Positions 26,971 through 33,079 of a stretch of 64,000 nucleotides of DNA are shown here, in pieces. Position numbers and translations under genes: made by a program. The notes beneath the pieces were generated by a model, which did not search any database, was not told the DNA's origin, and worked only from the letters and a program-made list of their open reading frames with translations. Numbering within the stretch: the stretch's first letter is position 1; each line of letters starts with the position of its first letter. Source of the stretch: Clostridium porci (GTDB taxonomy: Bacteria > Bacillota > Clostridia > Lachnospirales > Lachnospiraceae); assembly GCF_009696375.1 (NCBI RefSeq), contig NZ_VUMD01000012.1, positions 62,001 to 126,000 of the forward strand, read 5' to 3'.

Positions 26971-27113
26971 CCTGTGTCAAGGGCACAGACTCTTAGGGTT
27001 CACCCGGTGGGGTACAAGGCCCGGACGCGACTATGCGTCTGGGTATGAAATGTTGGCTTTAGCCAGTTGAGTGGGTAACTACGAGTTTCTCAACAGAAAT
27101 GAAGTACGCACGA
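26971..27113 (+). ncRNA. Structured RNA resembling HEARO / IscB omega RNA, no nuclease gene adjacent
   Basis: A run of nested hairpins starts 26 bases after leuS: CTGTG/CACAG (26972-26988), GGGT/ACCC (26996-27005), CCCGGACGC/GCGTCTGGG (27020-27043, one GU pair), TGGC/GCCA (27054-27065) and GTTGAG/CTCAAC (27066-27094). The single-stranded blocks GGGTACAAGGC and GTGGGTAACTACGAG look like the conserved parts of HEARO/omega RNAs as I remember them. No IscB or HNH ORF follows, so it would be a solo or remnant copy. A different structured RNA is possible; the hairpins themselves are plain in the sequence. Confidence 0.55.
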
Positions 27114-27221
27114 AACCAAAATCCACCATTGAAAATTTTATAGCGTAATGACAAATACAAATAAAAAATTGCTGAACAGATGCTATAATCATAAGGAGGG
27201 GGATAATTTAAAAAGTTAGGA

Positions 27222-27250
27222 TTGTTCCAGATAAAACGATATGATATACT
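27222..27250 (+). promoter_or_regulatory. Promoter of the type I toxin mRNA
   Basis: TTGTTC (27222-27227) and TATACT (27245-27250) are 17 bases apart. The message would begin near 27257 and have a ~60-base leader. Confidence 0.6.
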
Positions 27251-27319
27251 AAAAAAGGAACAATCGTGTCACTGCAAGGGCGTTGGCCTCCCATATACAA
27301 AAGTTGGGAGGTGGTGCAG

Positions 27320-27403
27320 ATGGAATTTAGCTTTCAGGACTTAATGACCTTTGGGCTATTCATTCTGGCATTGCTTACCTTTATATTTCATAAGCGTAAG
27401 TAA
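27320..27403 (+). CDS. Small hydrophobic type I toxin (holin-like toxin family)
   Basis: This 27-residue ORF (MEFSFQDLMTFG start, one transmembrane segment, then a basic HKRK tail) has the size and shape of the 'putative holin-like toxin' peptides of Firmicutes, which insert in the membrane. The ribosome site GGGAGGTGG is strong, but TGGGAGG (27305-27311) is perfectly complementary to CCTCCCA (27287-27293), so it is hidden in a 7-bp hairpin. That is typical of type I toxins whose message must be processed before translation. An antisense RNA converges on its 3' end. Confidence 0.75.
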   Translation: MEFSFQDLMTFGLFILALLTFIFHKRK

Positions 27404-27433
27404 CGTTTTTCTATAAAAATCCCAGAAATGGGT

Positions 27434-27484
27434 ATAGAAAAACCACCCTTGTAAACTTGGCTGTTGAGAGGGTGGATTTTCTAT
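27434..27484. terminator. Shared bidirectional terminator of toxin mRNA and antisense RNA
   Basis: ATAGAAAAACCACCCT (27434-27449) pairs with AGGGTGGATTTTCTAT (27469-27484) with one mismatch. The A/T arms give a U-run in both directions, so the two RNAs would overlap over this hairpin. Confidence 0.75.
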
Positions 27485-27531
27485 CTTCCAAATAGGCCAA
27501 CCCCTTGTATGGGGCGGTTGTTCCTTTTATG
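27434..27531 (-). ncRNA. Antisense antitoxin RNA
   Basis: A strong minus-strand promoter (27537-27565) would start an RNA near 27531 that reads leftwards into the shared terminator, about 100 nt. It is complementary to the 3' part of the toxin mRNA, the arrangement known from txpA/RatA and bsrG/SR4. Its 5' end (AAAAGGAACAACCG) resembles the start of the toxin message (AAAAAAGGAACAATCG). No expression data are available; the call rests on promoter, overlap and terminator. Confidence 0.65.
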
Positions 27532-27536
27532 CATAT

Positions 27537-27565
27537 ATTATAACAATAGGAAAGAGATAATTCAA
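27537..27565 (-). promoter_or_regulatory. Promoter of the antitoxin RNA
   Basis: On the minus strand TTGAAT (27560-27565) and TATAAT (27537-27542) are exactly 17 bases apart, stronger than the toxin promoter, as expected for an unstable antisense antitoxin. Confidence 0.75.
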
Positions 27566-27705
27566 GCCCCTTTATGTTGACTGTAGTAATTTAAAATAGA
27601 GGAAAAGAAATGTATGGCCGGAAGAGCACATAAGATAATGGGTATGTATATAGGTAATATGATTGTAGGCCATCAAATAAATGTAATAGGGCCCGGCAAG
27701 GAGCC

Positions 27706-27891
27706 GTAAAAACCACTTATTATTATCCAATGTGTCGTAAAAACCCTTGCTTTAGCTGCGGGGAGTGTCAAGTGAGTACGTTAGGATTAAATGAAGCTGC
27801 AAAAAGGAAATATATCCAAGATCAGGAAAAACAGGGTATTATGCAAGATAAATTAAGTGTAAAAGAATACGAAGACCCTTTTAAGAATTAA
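27706..27891 (+). pseudogene. Small Cys-motif ORF lacking a proper start codon
   Basis: An open frame ends at TAA 27889-27891 and encodes VKTTYYYPMCRKNPCFSCGE, then an acidic/basic helical tail ending EYEDPFKN. The cysteines are spaced CxxxxCxxCxxC, which could bind Zn or an Fe-S centre. AAGGAG (27698-27703) stands just upstream but is followed by GTA, not a start codon. The first ATG (27730) is 26 bases from that site and would give 53 residues starting inside the motif. Either the start has decayed or a non-standard start is used. Family unknown. Confidence 0.45.
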
Positions 27892-28060
27892 GTCGAAGGA
27901 ATACAAACGCTTCTTTAGAGGCATCAGCAACTGCGATAGGGACTTGAACGAAGAGAAGGACTAGGGCGCCTTGAGACGCTGGCTGTAAGAAAAGAAATGA
28001 TATTTCTGGAAATGAGAGGTATAATCAGAGAAAAGGAAGCAGCAAAGGAGCTTATACATT

Positions 28061-28870
28061 ATGAAAATAATAAGGATATACAGCTTATTGGTGGGAGCCG
28101 TTTTACTGGCGGCAGGAACTATTGCCATGACCAGCCTAGGCGGGGTAAGGGTTCGGACGGAAACGGACAGCACAGCAAAAGGGCCGGGAGTAGCCTCTGG
28201 AGTAGGTGATAAGGTTCCTGCCGAATGCTCTGAAGGGACAGAAGGTCTTCCGTCTGTTCGAAACGGCGAGATTATTCCTGCCAATCTTACCGGGGCAGAG
28301 GGAGCCGACCAGTTAATTGTTGTAGTTGGGACAGGAGGCTGCAACGCGGACGTTTCTTATTATAAAAAGAACCAGGACGGAGGCTGGGAGCTTGCCTGGA
28401 AGGAAGCGGGCGTCGTTGGGAGAGGCGGAATCACGGCTCATAAGCGAGAGGGAGATGGAAAAACTCCGGCCGGCACCTACGGCCTTACCATGGCCTTTGG
28501 TTTAAAAGAGGATCCGGGAAGTATTCTGCCTTACCATAAGATAGCAAAAGGCGACTATTGGGTGGACGATTCAGCCAGCCCCTATTATAATAAGCTGGTG
28601 AACACCTCGCAGCTTCCCAAAAGCTGGAAGTCCGCTGAGAATATGAGCGCGGCCTCCCCCTATTATAATTATGGGCTGGCATTAAACTACAATTCTGACT
28701 GTATCCCCGGTATGGGCTCCGCTATCTTCCTTCACTGCTCTGCGGCCTCGTCTGACAACGGTTCTGCGGGATGTATCCGTTTACCGGAAGCAAGGGCTAT
28801 GGAGCTGGTTCAGTCTGTGACTAAGCAGACGAAAATTGTGATTGCGCCTGACTTGAACCAGTTATATTAA
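28061..28870 (+). CDS. L,D-transpeptidase (YkuD domain)
   Basis: The 269-residue protein has an N-terminal membrane anchor or signal (residues ~5-26), a low-complexity linker, and a YkuD-type catalytic domain. The active site is visible as HCSAASSDNGSAGCIRLPE (HxnSxGCxR), where Cys is the nucleophile and His the base. KREGDGKTPAGTYGL is the usual motif at the start of the fold. These enzymes form or edit 3-3 cross-links in peptidoglycan outside the membrane. AAAGGAG lies 11 bases before the ATG. It ends against a convergent gene. Confidence 0.88.
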   Translation: MKIIRIYSLLVGAVLLAAGTIAMTSLGGVRVRTETDSTAKGPGVASGVGDKVPAECSEGTEGLPSVRNGEIIPANLTGAEGADQLIVVVGTGGCNADVSYYKKNQDGGWELAWKEAGVVGRGGITAHKREGDGKTPAGTYGLTMAFGLKEDPGSILPYHKIAKGDYWVDDSASPYYNKLVNTSQLPKSWKSAENMSAASPYYNYGLALNYNSDCIPGMGSAIFLHCSAASSDNGSAGCIRLPEARAMELVQSVTKQTKIVIAPDLNQLY

Positions 28871-28911
28871 AGGATGGAGCTAAATAACTTTGTTGGTTAT
28901 CGTTAGATAAA

Positions 28912-28953
28912 GGCAGTGGTGCGCTTGTATCAGCGCGGCCCTGCCATTTTTTT
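28912..28953 (+). terminator. Terminator of the L,D-transpeptidase gene
   Basis: GGCAG..GCGC (from 28912) pairs with GCGC..CTGCC (ending 28945), then TTTTTTT. It overlaps the last codons of the convergent minus-strand gene. Confidence 0.7.
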
Positions 28954-29211
28954 CGCTATCATTTTTAAAAGCTCCAGCCTTTTTCTGTCCTTGGGAGACA
29001 TATTAGAGCTTAAAATAGACACCAGAAGGGCTGTTTCCTGGTCGTTGAACTGGAGCCCCTTTTCCTGAGCCTCCAGATTAACAGTCATGAAGGCTTCCAT
29101 CAGGTGGTTTTTATCTGTTCGTTCAATTTGCTCTGCAAACTGTGTCAGTAATGTGAGCTTTTCCGGGCTGATGTCTTCCAGTCTAGGGTCCTGTTTCCAA
29201 CTTATATCCAT
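28930..29211 (-). CDS. Uncharacterised 93-residue protein
   Basis: I do not recognise a family. The product is soluble, helical and charged, with ENxTDKNH-like polar stretches around residue 30 and a C-terminal basic region SPKDRKRLELLKMIAKKM. AAGGAA precedes the ATG at 29211. It follows the 29241-29657 gene after 29 bases on the same strand, and the two probably form one transcription unit. Both are rich in Gln, Met and acidic helices, so they may act together. Confidence 0.65.
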   Translation of the reverse strand: MDISWKQDPRLEDISPEKLTLLTQFAEQIERTDKNHLMEAFMTVNLEAQEKGLQFNDQETALLVSILSSNMSPKDRKRLELLKMIAKKMAGPR

Positions 29212-29240
29212 ATGATGTATTCCTTTCTGAGAAAACGTTT

Positions 29241-29657
29241 TTACGCCATGGACTGAAACGCAGTCATCATCATCTGCATGGTTTCAAAACGGGACTGCTG
29301 TTCCGGGGTAAGGAAGCGGCGAAGCTGTTCCATAGGAGTCTGGCCGTCCATAAAAGCTTGGGCCATATCGATCATATCCTGCTCAGAAGGATTCCCATAG
29401 GGGCGGATGGCCTTGAGCAAATCCCGGACGGAGGTGTTTTGTTCCTTTTTTTCTAAAGAGCAGATGCCCATAGAGGCCACTTCTTCTGTTTCAAAGAGCT
29501 CTATGGTTTTTCGCAGCTCCTGAGCTTTTACGAATAAAGATACGGCACGCTGTTCTGGTATACCTAAATAGGGAAGGGCAGCTTTTATCATTTGCAGGTG
29601 ATGGTCTCCTATCAGATAGTCCAAATCTGTAAGCTTATAATCGTTCAATGGGGGCAT
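29241..29657 (-). CDS. Uncharacterised 138-residue helical protein
   Basis: No family is recognised. The protein is predicted all-helical and cytosolic. It opens LTDLDYLIGDHHLQMIKAAL, and its C-terminal half is Met/Gln-rich (TPMEQLRRFLTPEQQSRFE, then MMMTAFQSMA). The ATG at 29657 lacks a clear Shine-Dalgarno, so the true start might be internal. It is the upstream gene of a two-gene unit with 28930-29211. Codon use is like the neighbours. Confidence 0.65.
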   Translation of the reverse strand: MPPLNDYKLTDLDYLIGDHHLQMIKAALPYLGIPEQRAVSLFVKAQELRKTIELFETEEVASMGICSLEKKEQNTSVRDLLKAIRPYGNPSEQDMIDMAQAFMDGQTPMEQLRRFLTPEQQSRFETMQMMMTAFQSMA

Positions 29658-29792
29658 ATGGTTTTACCGGCCTTCTGTTTCTTTGTTTTAAGCTTATGCA
29701 GGTAAAGCTGGTTCCATGCCATATTTTTTTGACGTTATGAGCCAAAGCATAGGCCATGCATATATTAATAATATGGAAGGAGAGTGAAATCC

Positions 29793-29942
29793 ATGTACAG
29801 CCGTCTTGTAATTGAAGGAAATGCGGTTTATGAAATAGATGATGAATGTTTAAAAAGGAAGCAGGGCAGGAAGGGATATGGAGGTAAGAACCGGGGCCAT
29901 CAAGGATATTCGGGCTCCATGAATGCTGGCGCTTCCAAGTAA
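29793..29942 (+). CDS. Small basic Gly-rich protein (49 residues)
   Basis: The ATG at 29793 has AAGGAG 10 bases upstream, and a terminator-like hairpin follows the stop. The first 20 residues look structured (MYSRLVIEGNAVYEIDDECL); the rest is basic and Gly-rich (KRKQGRKGYGGKNRGHQGYS), unfolded in character and suited to nucleic-acid or surface binding. I do not know a family. It is divergent from the two-gene unit at 28.9-29.7 kb. A good ribosome site makes it more than a chance frame. Confidence 0.6.
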   Translation: MYSRLVIEGNAVYEIDDECLKRKQGRKGYGGKNRGHQGYSGSMNAGASK

Positions 29943-29960
29943 AAAGGGGTTGAATGTTGA

Positions 29961-29989
29961 GGCATTGGCGTAAAGCTGATGCCATTTTT
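29961..29989 (+). terminator. Terminator after the small basic protein
   Basis: GGCAT (29961-29965) and ATGCC (29979-29983) with extra loop pairing are followed by ATTTTT. Confidence 0.5.
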
Positions 29990-30039
29990 AAATTAGATAC
30001 TTTTATCCCACCCTATTATGTGACATACTTATAAAAATA

Positions 30040-30135
30040 GGAGCTCCTATTTATGGAAAGCATGCTGAAGAACTAGAAGAAATCTTTGAGGAACGCAGAA
30101 AACAAAAGCGCTCCAAAGAACAAAAAACGGCATAG
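30040..30135 (+). pseudogene. Fragment of a charged C-terminal coding sequence
   Basis: A frame ending at TAG 30133-30135 encodes GAPIYGKHAEELEEIFEER and then a Lys/Arg/Gln tail. It has no start codon or ribosome site, so it looks like the tail of a lost gene. The parent family is not recognised. Confidence 0.25.
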
Positions 30136-30158
30136 CCATAAGGCCTATACCGTATTTT
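30127..30158 (+). terminator. Terminator-like hairpin
   Basis: ACGGCATAGCC and GGCCTATACCGT pair imperfectly and are followed by ATTTT, consistent with the end of the former gene just upstream. Confidence 0.45.
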
Positions 30159-30261
30159 GATTAAGAGTAGCTGTCCCCTTCACTGTTTTATGTGCAGGGG
30201 ACGAAGCAGCTCCCTTTCATTATGTTAAATTTCTTTGGTGAAGGCTCCTAAAGAGGTAGAA

Positions 30262-30486
30262 TTAGCAGAAGAAGCCGTTTCCGCCGCCACAACAGCAGGA
30301 CAGGATCAGGATAATCCAGATGAATTCACATCCATTCCCACAACCGCTGCCGCAGTTATTACCGAAGAAGCCGTTTCCACCGCCACAGCAGCACAGAATC
30401 AGAATCAGCCAAATACAATTAAATCCGCTTCCTCCGTTTCCGCATCCACAGTCACAACCGCAGTTTGTTGCTGCTACATCACTCAT
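30262..30486 (-). CDS. Cys/Gly-rich small protein with tandem repeat (high-cysteine type)
   Basis: The 74-residue protein has GGAGG 7 bases before its ATG. After MSDVAATNCGCDCGCGNGG come two near-identical units: FNCIWLILILCCCGGGNGFF and FIWIILILSCCCGGGNGFFC, separated by a short Cys/Gly segment. Each unit is a short hydrophobic strand or helix plus a CCCGGG turn. Clostridia carry similar proteins annotated 'chorion class high-cysteine'; a role in spore coat or surface has been supposed for such proteins but is unproven here. A GTCCCC/GGGGAC hairpin lies downstream (about 30173-30202). Confidence 0.75.
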   Translation of the reverse strand: MSDVAATNCGCDCGCGNGGSGFNCIWLILILCCCGGGNGFFGNNCGSGCGNGCEFIWIILILSCCCGGGNGFFC

Positions 30487-30578
30487 GATAGTTCCTCCAT
30501 TAAAGTTTAATTACACTGTATCATATGACCTTTGGCTTGCTCATGTTTCTAAGTTTTTTAAAAAATTTTTATTATTTG

Positions 30579-30608
30579 TTGGTACATGCAAAGAAAATAT
30601 AGTATAAT
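30579..30608 (+). promoter_or_regulatory. Promoter of the AlaX-AI-2E operon
   Basis: TTGGTA (30579-30584) and TATAAT (30603-30608) are 18 bases apart. Confidence 0.6.
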
Positions 30609-30661
30609 GTCCACGCAGGCAGCAGTGTAAAGATGGCTGAGCTGCAAAAGGGGCTACAAAT

Positions 30662-31864
30662 ATGGAAAAGAACCGATTATATTATCAGACTCCCTATGTG
30701 AAGTCATTTATGTGTACAGTGGAAACTTGTGAGGAAAGCGGCAGAGGCACCTGGCTGGTGACTTTGAACCAGACTGGATTTTACCCTGAGGGCGGTGGTC
30801 AGCCCTCAGATACAGGTATCTTAAATGAAGTGGAGGTTCTATCTGTCCGGGAGAAGGGAGGACGTATCCTCCATGAGCTGGCGTCTCCCCTGGAGCCGGG
30901 GACTCTGGCAGAGGGAAGGATAGACTGGCAAAAGAGATACGACCATATGCAGCAGCATACAGGAGAACACATCCTGGCAGGGCTGATTCACCAAATTTAT
31001 GGCTATGACAACGTGGGCTTTCACATGGGAACAGAGGAAGTGACGGTGGATTTTAATGGTGAATTGACCAATGAGCAGCTGGACGAGCTGGAAAATAAAG
31101 CCAATGAGATTGTCTATGCCAATGTTTTGGTGCGGGTTATTTATCCCTCCCAGGAGGAGCTTCTGACCATGGATTACCGCAGCAAAAAGGAATTGCCGGG
31201 TTTGGTACGGATTGTGGAAATACCGGGAGGGGATGTCTGTGCCTGCTGTGGAACCCATGTGGAGCATACGGGAGAAGTGGGGATCATCAAGATAAAGAGT
31301 ATGATGCGATATAAAGGGGGAGTTCGCCTTTTCATGCTTTGCGGCCGCAGGGCTGTTCTGGATTACAGGGCCAGGCTGAAGGATGAGCTGAAAATATCCA
31401 ATCTTCTGTCAGCTAAGCTTCATCTGGCTCCGGAGGCAGTTGAGAAGCTTAAAAACGACGCTCAGGCGAAGGATATGCTTATAGGCCGCCTTTACAGCCA
31501 GCTTTTAGACTTAAAGGTTCAGGGTTTTCCTGAGAGTGGCAGGCCCCTGGTGGTATTTCAGGAGGGGATGGCTCCGGTTCAGATTCGTCAGATGGCTACT
31601 CTCCTTTATGAGCAGAACAAGGGCCGGATTGTGGCCGTATGCTCAGGCAGTGACGAGAAGCAGGAGTATCGCTACGCTCTTGGAAGCAGTAAAGCTGATG
31701 TGCGGATCTTGAGCAGGATACTTAACAGAAGGCTTAATGGACAGGGCGGAGGAAGCTCTCTTATGGCCCAGGGTACCTTCCGGTCCTGCAAAAGAACCAT
31801 AGAGGAAATTTTTTATGAGGAAGCAAACAAAATAAAAGGAGAGGATGATGGAGCTGAATCATGA
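30662..31864 (+). CDS. Alanyl-tRNA editing protein (AlaX type, with DHHA1 domain)
   Basis: The 400-residue protein matches the editing half of alanyl-tRNA synthetase. An N-terminal beta domain (FYPEGGGQPSDTG) leads to the metal site HTGEH (about residues 100-104) and CGTH (about residues 196-199), then a coiled linker and a DHHA1 domain with GGGSSLMAQG near the end. It hydrolyses Ser or Gly mischarged on tRNA-Ala. The length marks the long form with DHHA1. AAGGGG precedes the ATG. The 3' end overlaps the next gene. Confidence 0.92.
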   Translation: MEKNRLYYQTPYVKSFMCTVETCEESGRGTWLVTLNQTGFYPEGGGQPSDTGILNEVEVLSVREKGGRILHELASPLEPGTLAEGRIDWQKRYDHMQQHTGEHILAGLIHQIYGYDNVGFHMGTEEVTVDFNGELTNEQLDELENKANEIVYANVLVRVIYPSQEELLTMDYRSKKELPGLVRIVEIPGGDVCACCGTHVEHTGEVGIIKIKSMMRYKGGVRLFMLCGRRAVLDYRARLKDELKISNLLSAKLHLAPEAVEKLKNDAQAKDMLIGRLYSQLLDLKVQGFPESGRPLVVFQEGMAPVQIRQMATLLYEQNKGRIVAVCSGSDEKQEYRYALGSSKADVRILSRILNRRLNGQGGGSSLMAQGTFRSCKRTIEEIFYEEANKIKGEDDGAES

Positions 31865-33044
31865 TACAATAAAAAAATTGCGGGGACTTATCCTGTTTAC
31901 AGTAGTGGCAGTGGTTGCGGGCATTAACTACCGGCAGCTGCTGGGGCTGACCGCGGCTCTGGTGCGCATTGCAGGGCCTTTTATTCTGGGCGGGGCAATC
32001 GCTTTTATTCTCAACGTGCCTATGCGCAATATTGAGCGTCATCTGCCTCTGGAAGGGAGGGCAAGAGGCCTCAAACGGCCGGCCAGTTTGGCGCTTACCA
32101 TCTTTGTGGTGACTGGGATATTATTTCTGGTTACTTTTGTGGTGACTCCCCAGCTTTTTAGTACCTTTGAAATTCTTCAAAGCAGTGTGCCAGCCTTTTT
32201 TACAAGCCTTAGGAAAGAGGCGGAACAGCTGTTTGCCAACAATGCAATGATTCTGGAGCAGGTAAACCATCTCCAGGTGGACTGGCAGCAGATATTAAAG
32301 GATATGGTGGAGTTTTTAAAGACAGGGGCAGGCTCTATGCTGAACACTACCTTTTCTGCGGCTGTGTCCATTGTAAGCGGCGTGTCCTCTTTTCTGATAG
32401 GATTTATCTTTGCGATTTATATTCTGCTTCAAAAGGAAAACTTAAAGCGTCAGACTGTGAAGCTGCTGGCTGCGTTTCTTCCTGCGAAGGCAGTAGCCAG
32501 GATACTGGAGATTGCCGCTTTGACAGAGCGTACCTTTTCCAGCTTTCTTACGGGACAGTGCTTAGAAGCAGTGATTTTGGGCACTATGTTTTTTGTAACG
32601 CTGACAGTGCTGCGGCTTCCCTATGCCCTGCTCATCGGAGTGCTCATCGCCTTTACAGCGTTAATTCCCATATTTGGCGCTTTTGTGGGACTGGGTGTGG
32701 GAGCTTTTCTGATGCTGATGGTAAATCCTATGGACGCGCTTATATTTACAGTCACCTTCTTGGTGCTTCAGCAGCTTGAGGGAAATCTGATTTATCCCTA
32801 TGTAGTAGGAAACTCCGTGGGACTCCCTTCCATATGGGTGCTGGTTGCGGTAACAGTAGGCGGCAGTATAATGGGAATTGTGGGAATGCTTGTATTTATT
32901 CCTTTCAGTTCTGTGCTTTATGCTCTTTTAAGGGAGACGGTGAATGTGAGATTAAAAGGGAGGCTTGGGATGGAGAAGAGTGAGGAGGCTAAGGCTGCCG
33001 TTTTAAAGGAAACAAAAATGCATGAATCCAAGCCGGAAGAGTAA
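31848..33044 (+). CDS. AI-2E family membrane transporter
   Basis: The ~398-residue membrane protein belongs to the AI-2E (PerM/YdgG) family. Hydrophobic segments cluster near the N-terminus (two) and in the C-terminal half, where the family motif region PIFGAFVGLGVGAFLMLM is seen, plus QQLEGNLIYPYVVG. AAGGAG sits 6 bases before the ATG at 31848 and 3 before the ATG at 31845. It overlaps the AlaX gene by 17 bases. Substrates in this family vary; autoinducer-2 export is shown for only some members, so no substrate is claimed. Confidence 0.88.
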   Translation: MELNHDTIKKLRGLILFTVVAVVAGINYRQLLGLTAALVRIAGPFILGGAIAFILNVPMRNIERHLPLEGRARGLKRPASLALTIFVVTGILFLVTFVVTPQLFSTFEILQSSVPAFFTSLRKEAEQLFANNAMILEQVNHLQVDWQQILKDMVEFLKTGAGSMLNTTFSAAVSIVSGVSSFLIGFIFAIYILLQKENLKRQTVKLLAAFLPAKAVARILEIAALTERTFSSFLTGQCLEAVILGTMFFVTLTVLRLPYALLIGVLIAFTALIPIFGAFVGLGVGAFLMLMVNPMDALIFTVTFLVLQQLEGNLIYPYVVGNSVGLPSIWVLVAVTVGGSIMGIVGMLVFIPFSSVLYALLRETVNVRLKGRLGMEKSEEAKAAVLKETKMHESKPEE

Positions 33045-33079
33045 AACGGATAAATATAAAGCAGATGAAAGGAACAGGG

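Noticed and set aside
26971-27113. Group II intron or 6S RNA as the explanation for the structured RNA
   Set aside because: No domain V-like terminal hairpin with a reverse transcriptase, and no long single bulged stem as in 6S RNA.
30235-30510. Plus-strand ORF of 91 codons over the Cys/Gly-rich gene
   Set aside because: Repetitive Thr/Ala/Val composition is the mirror of the Gly/Cys codons on the minus strand, which has the ribosome site.
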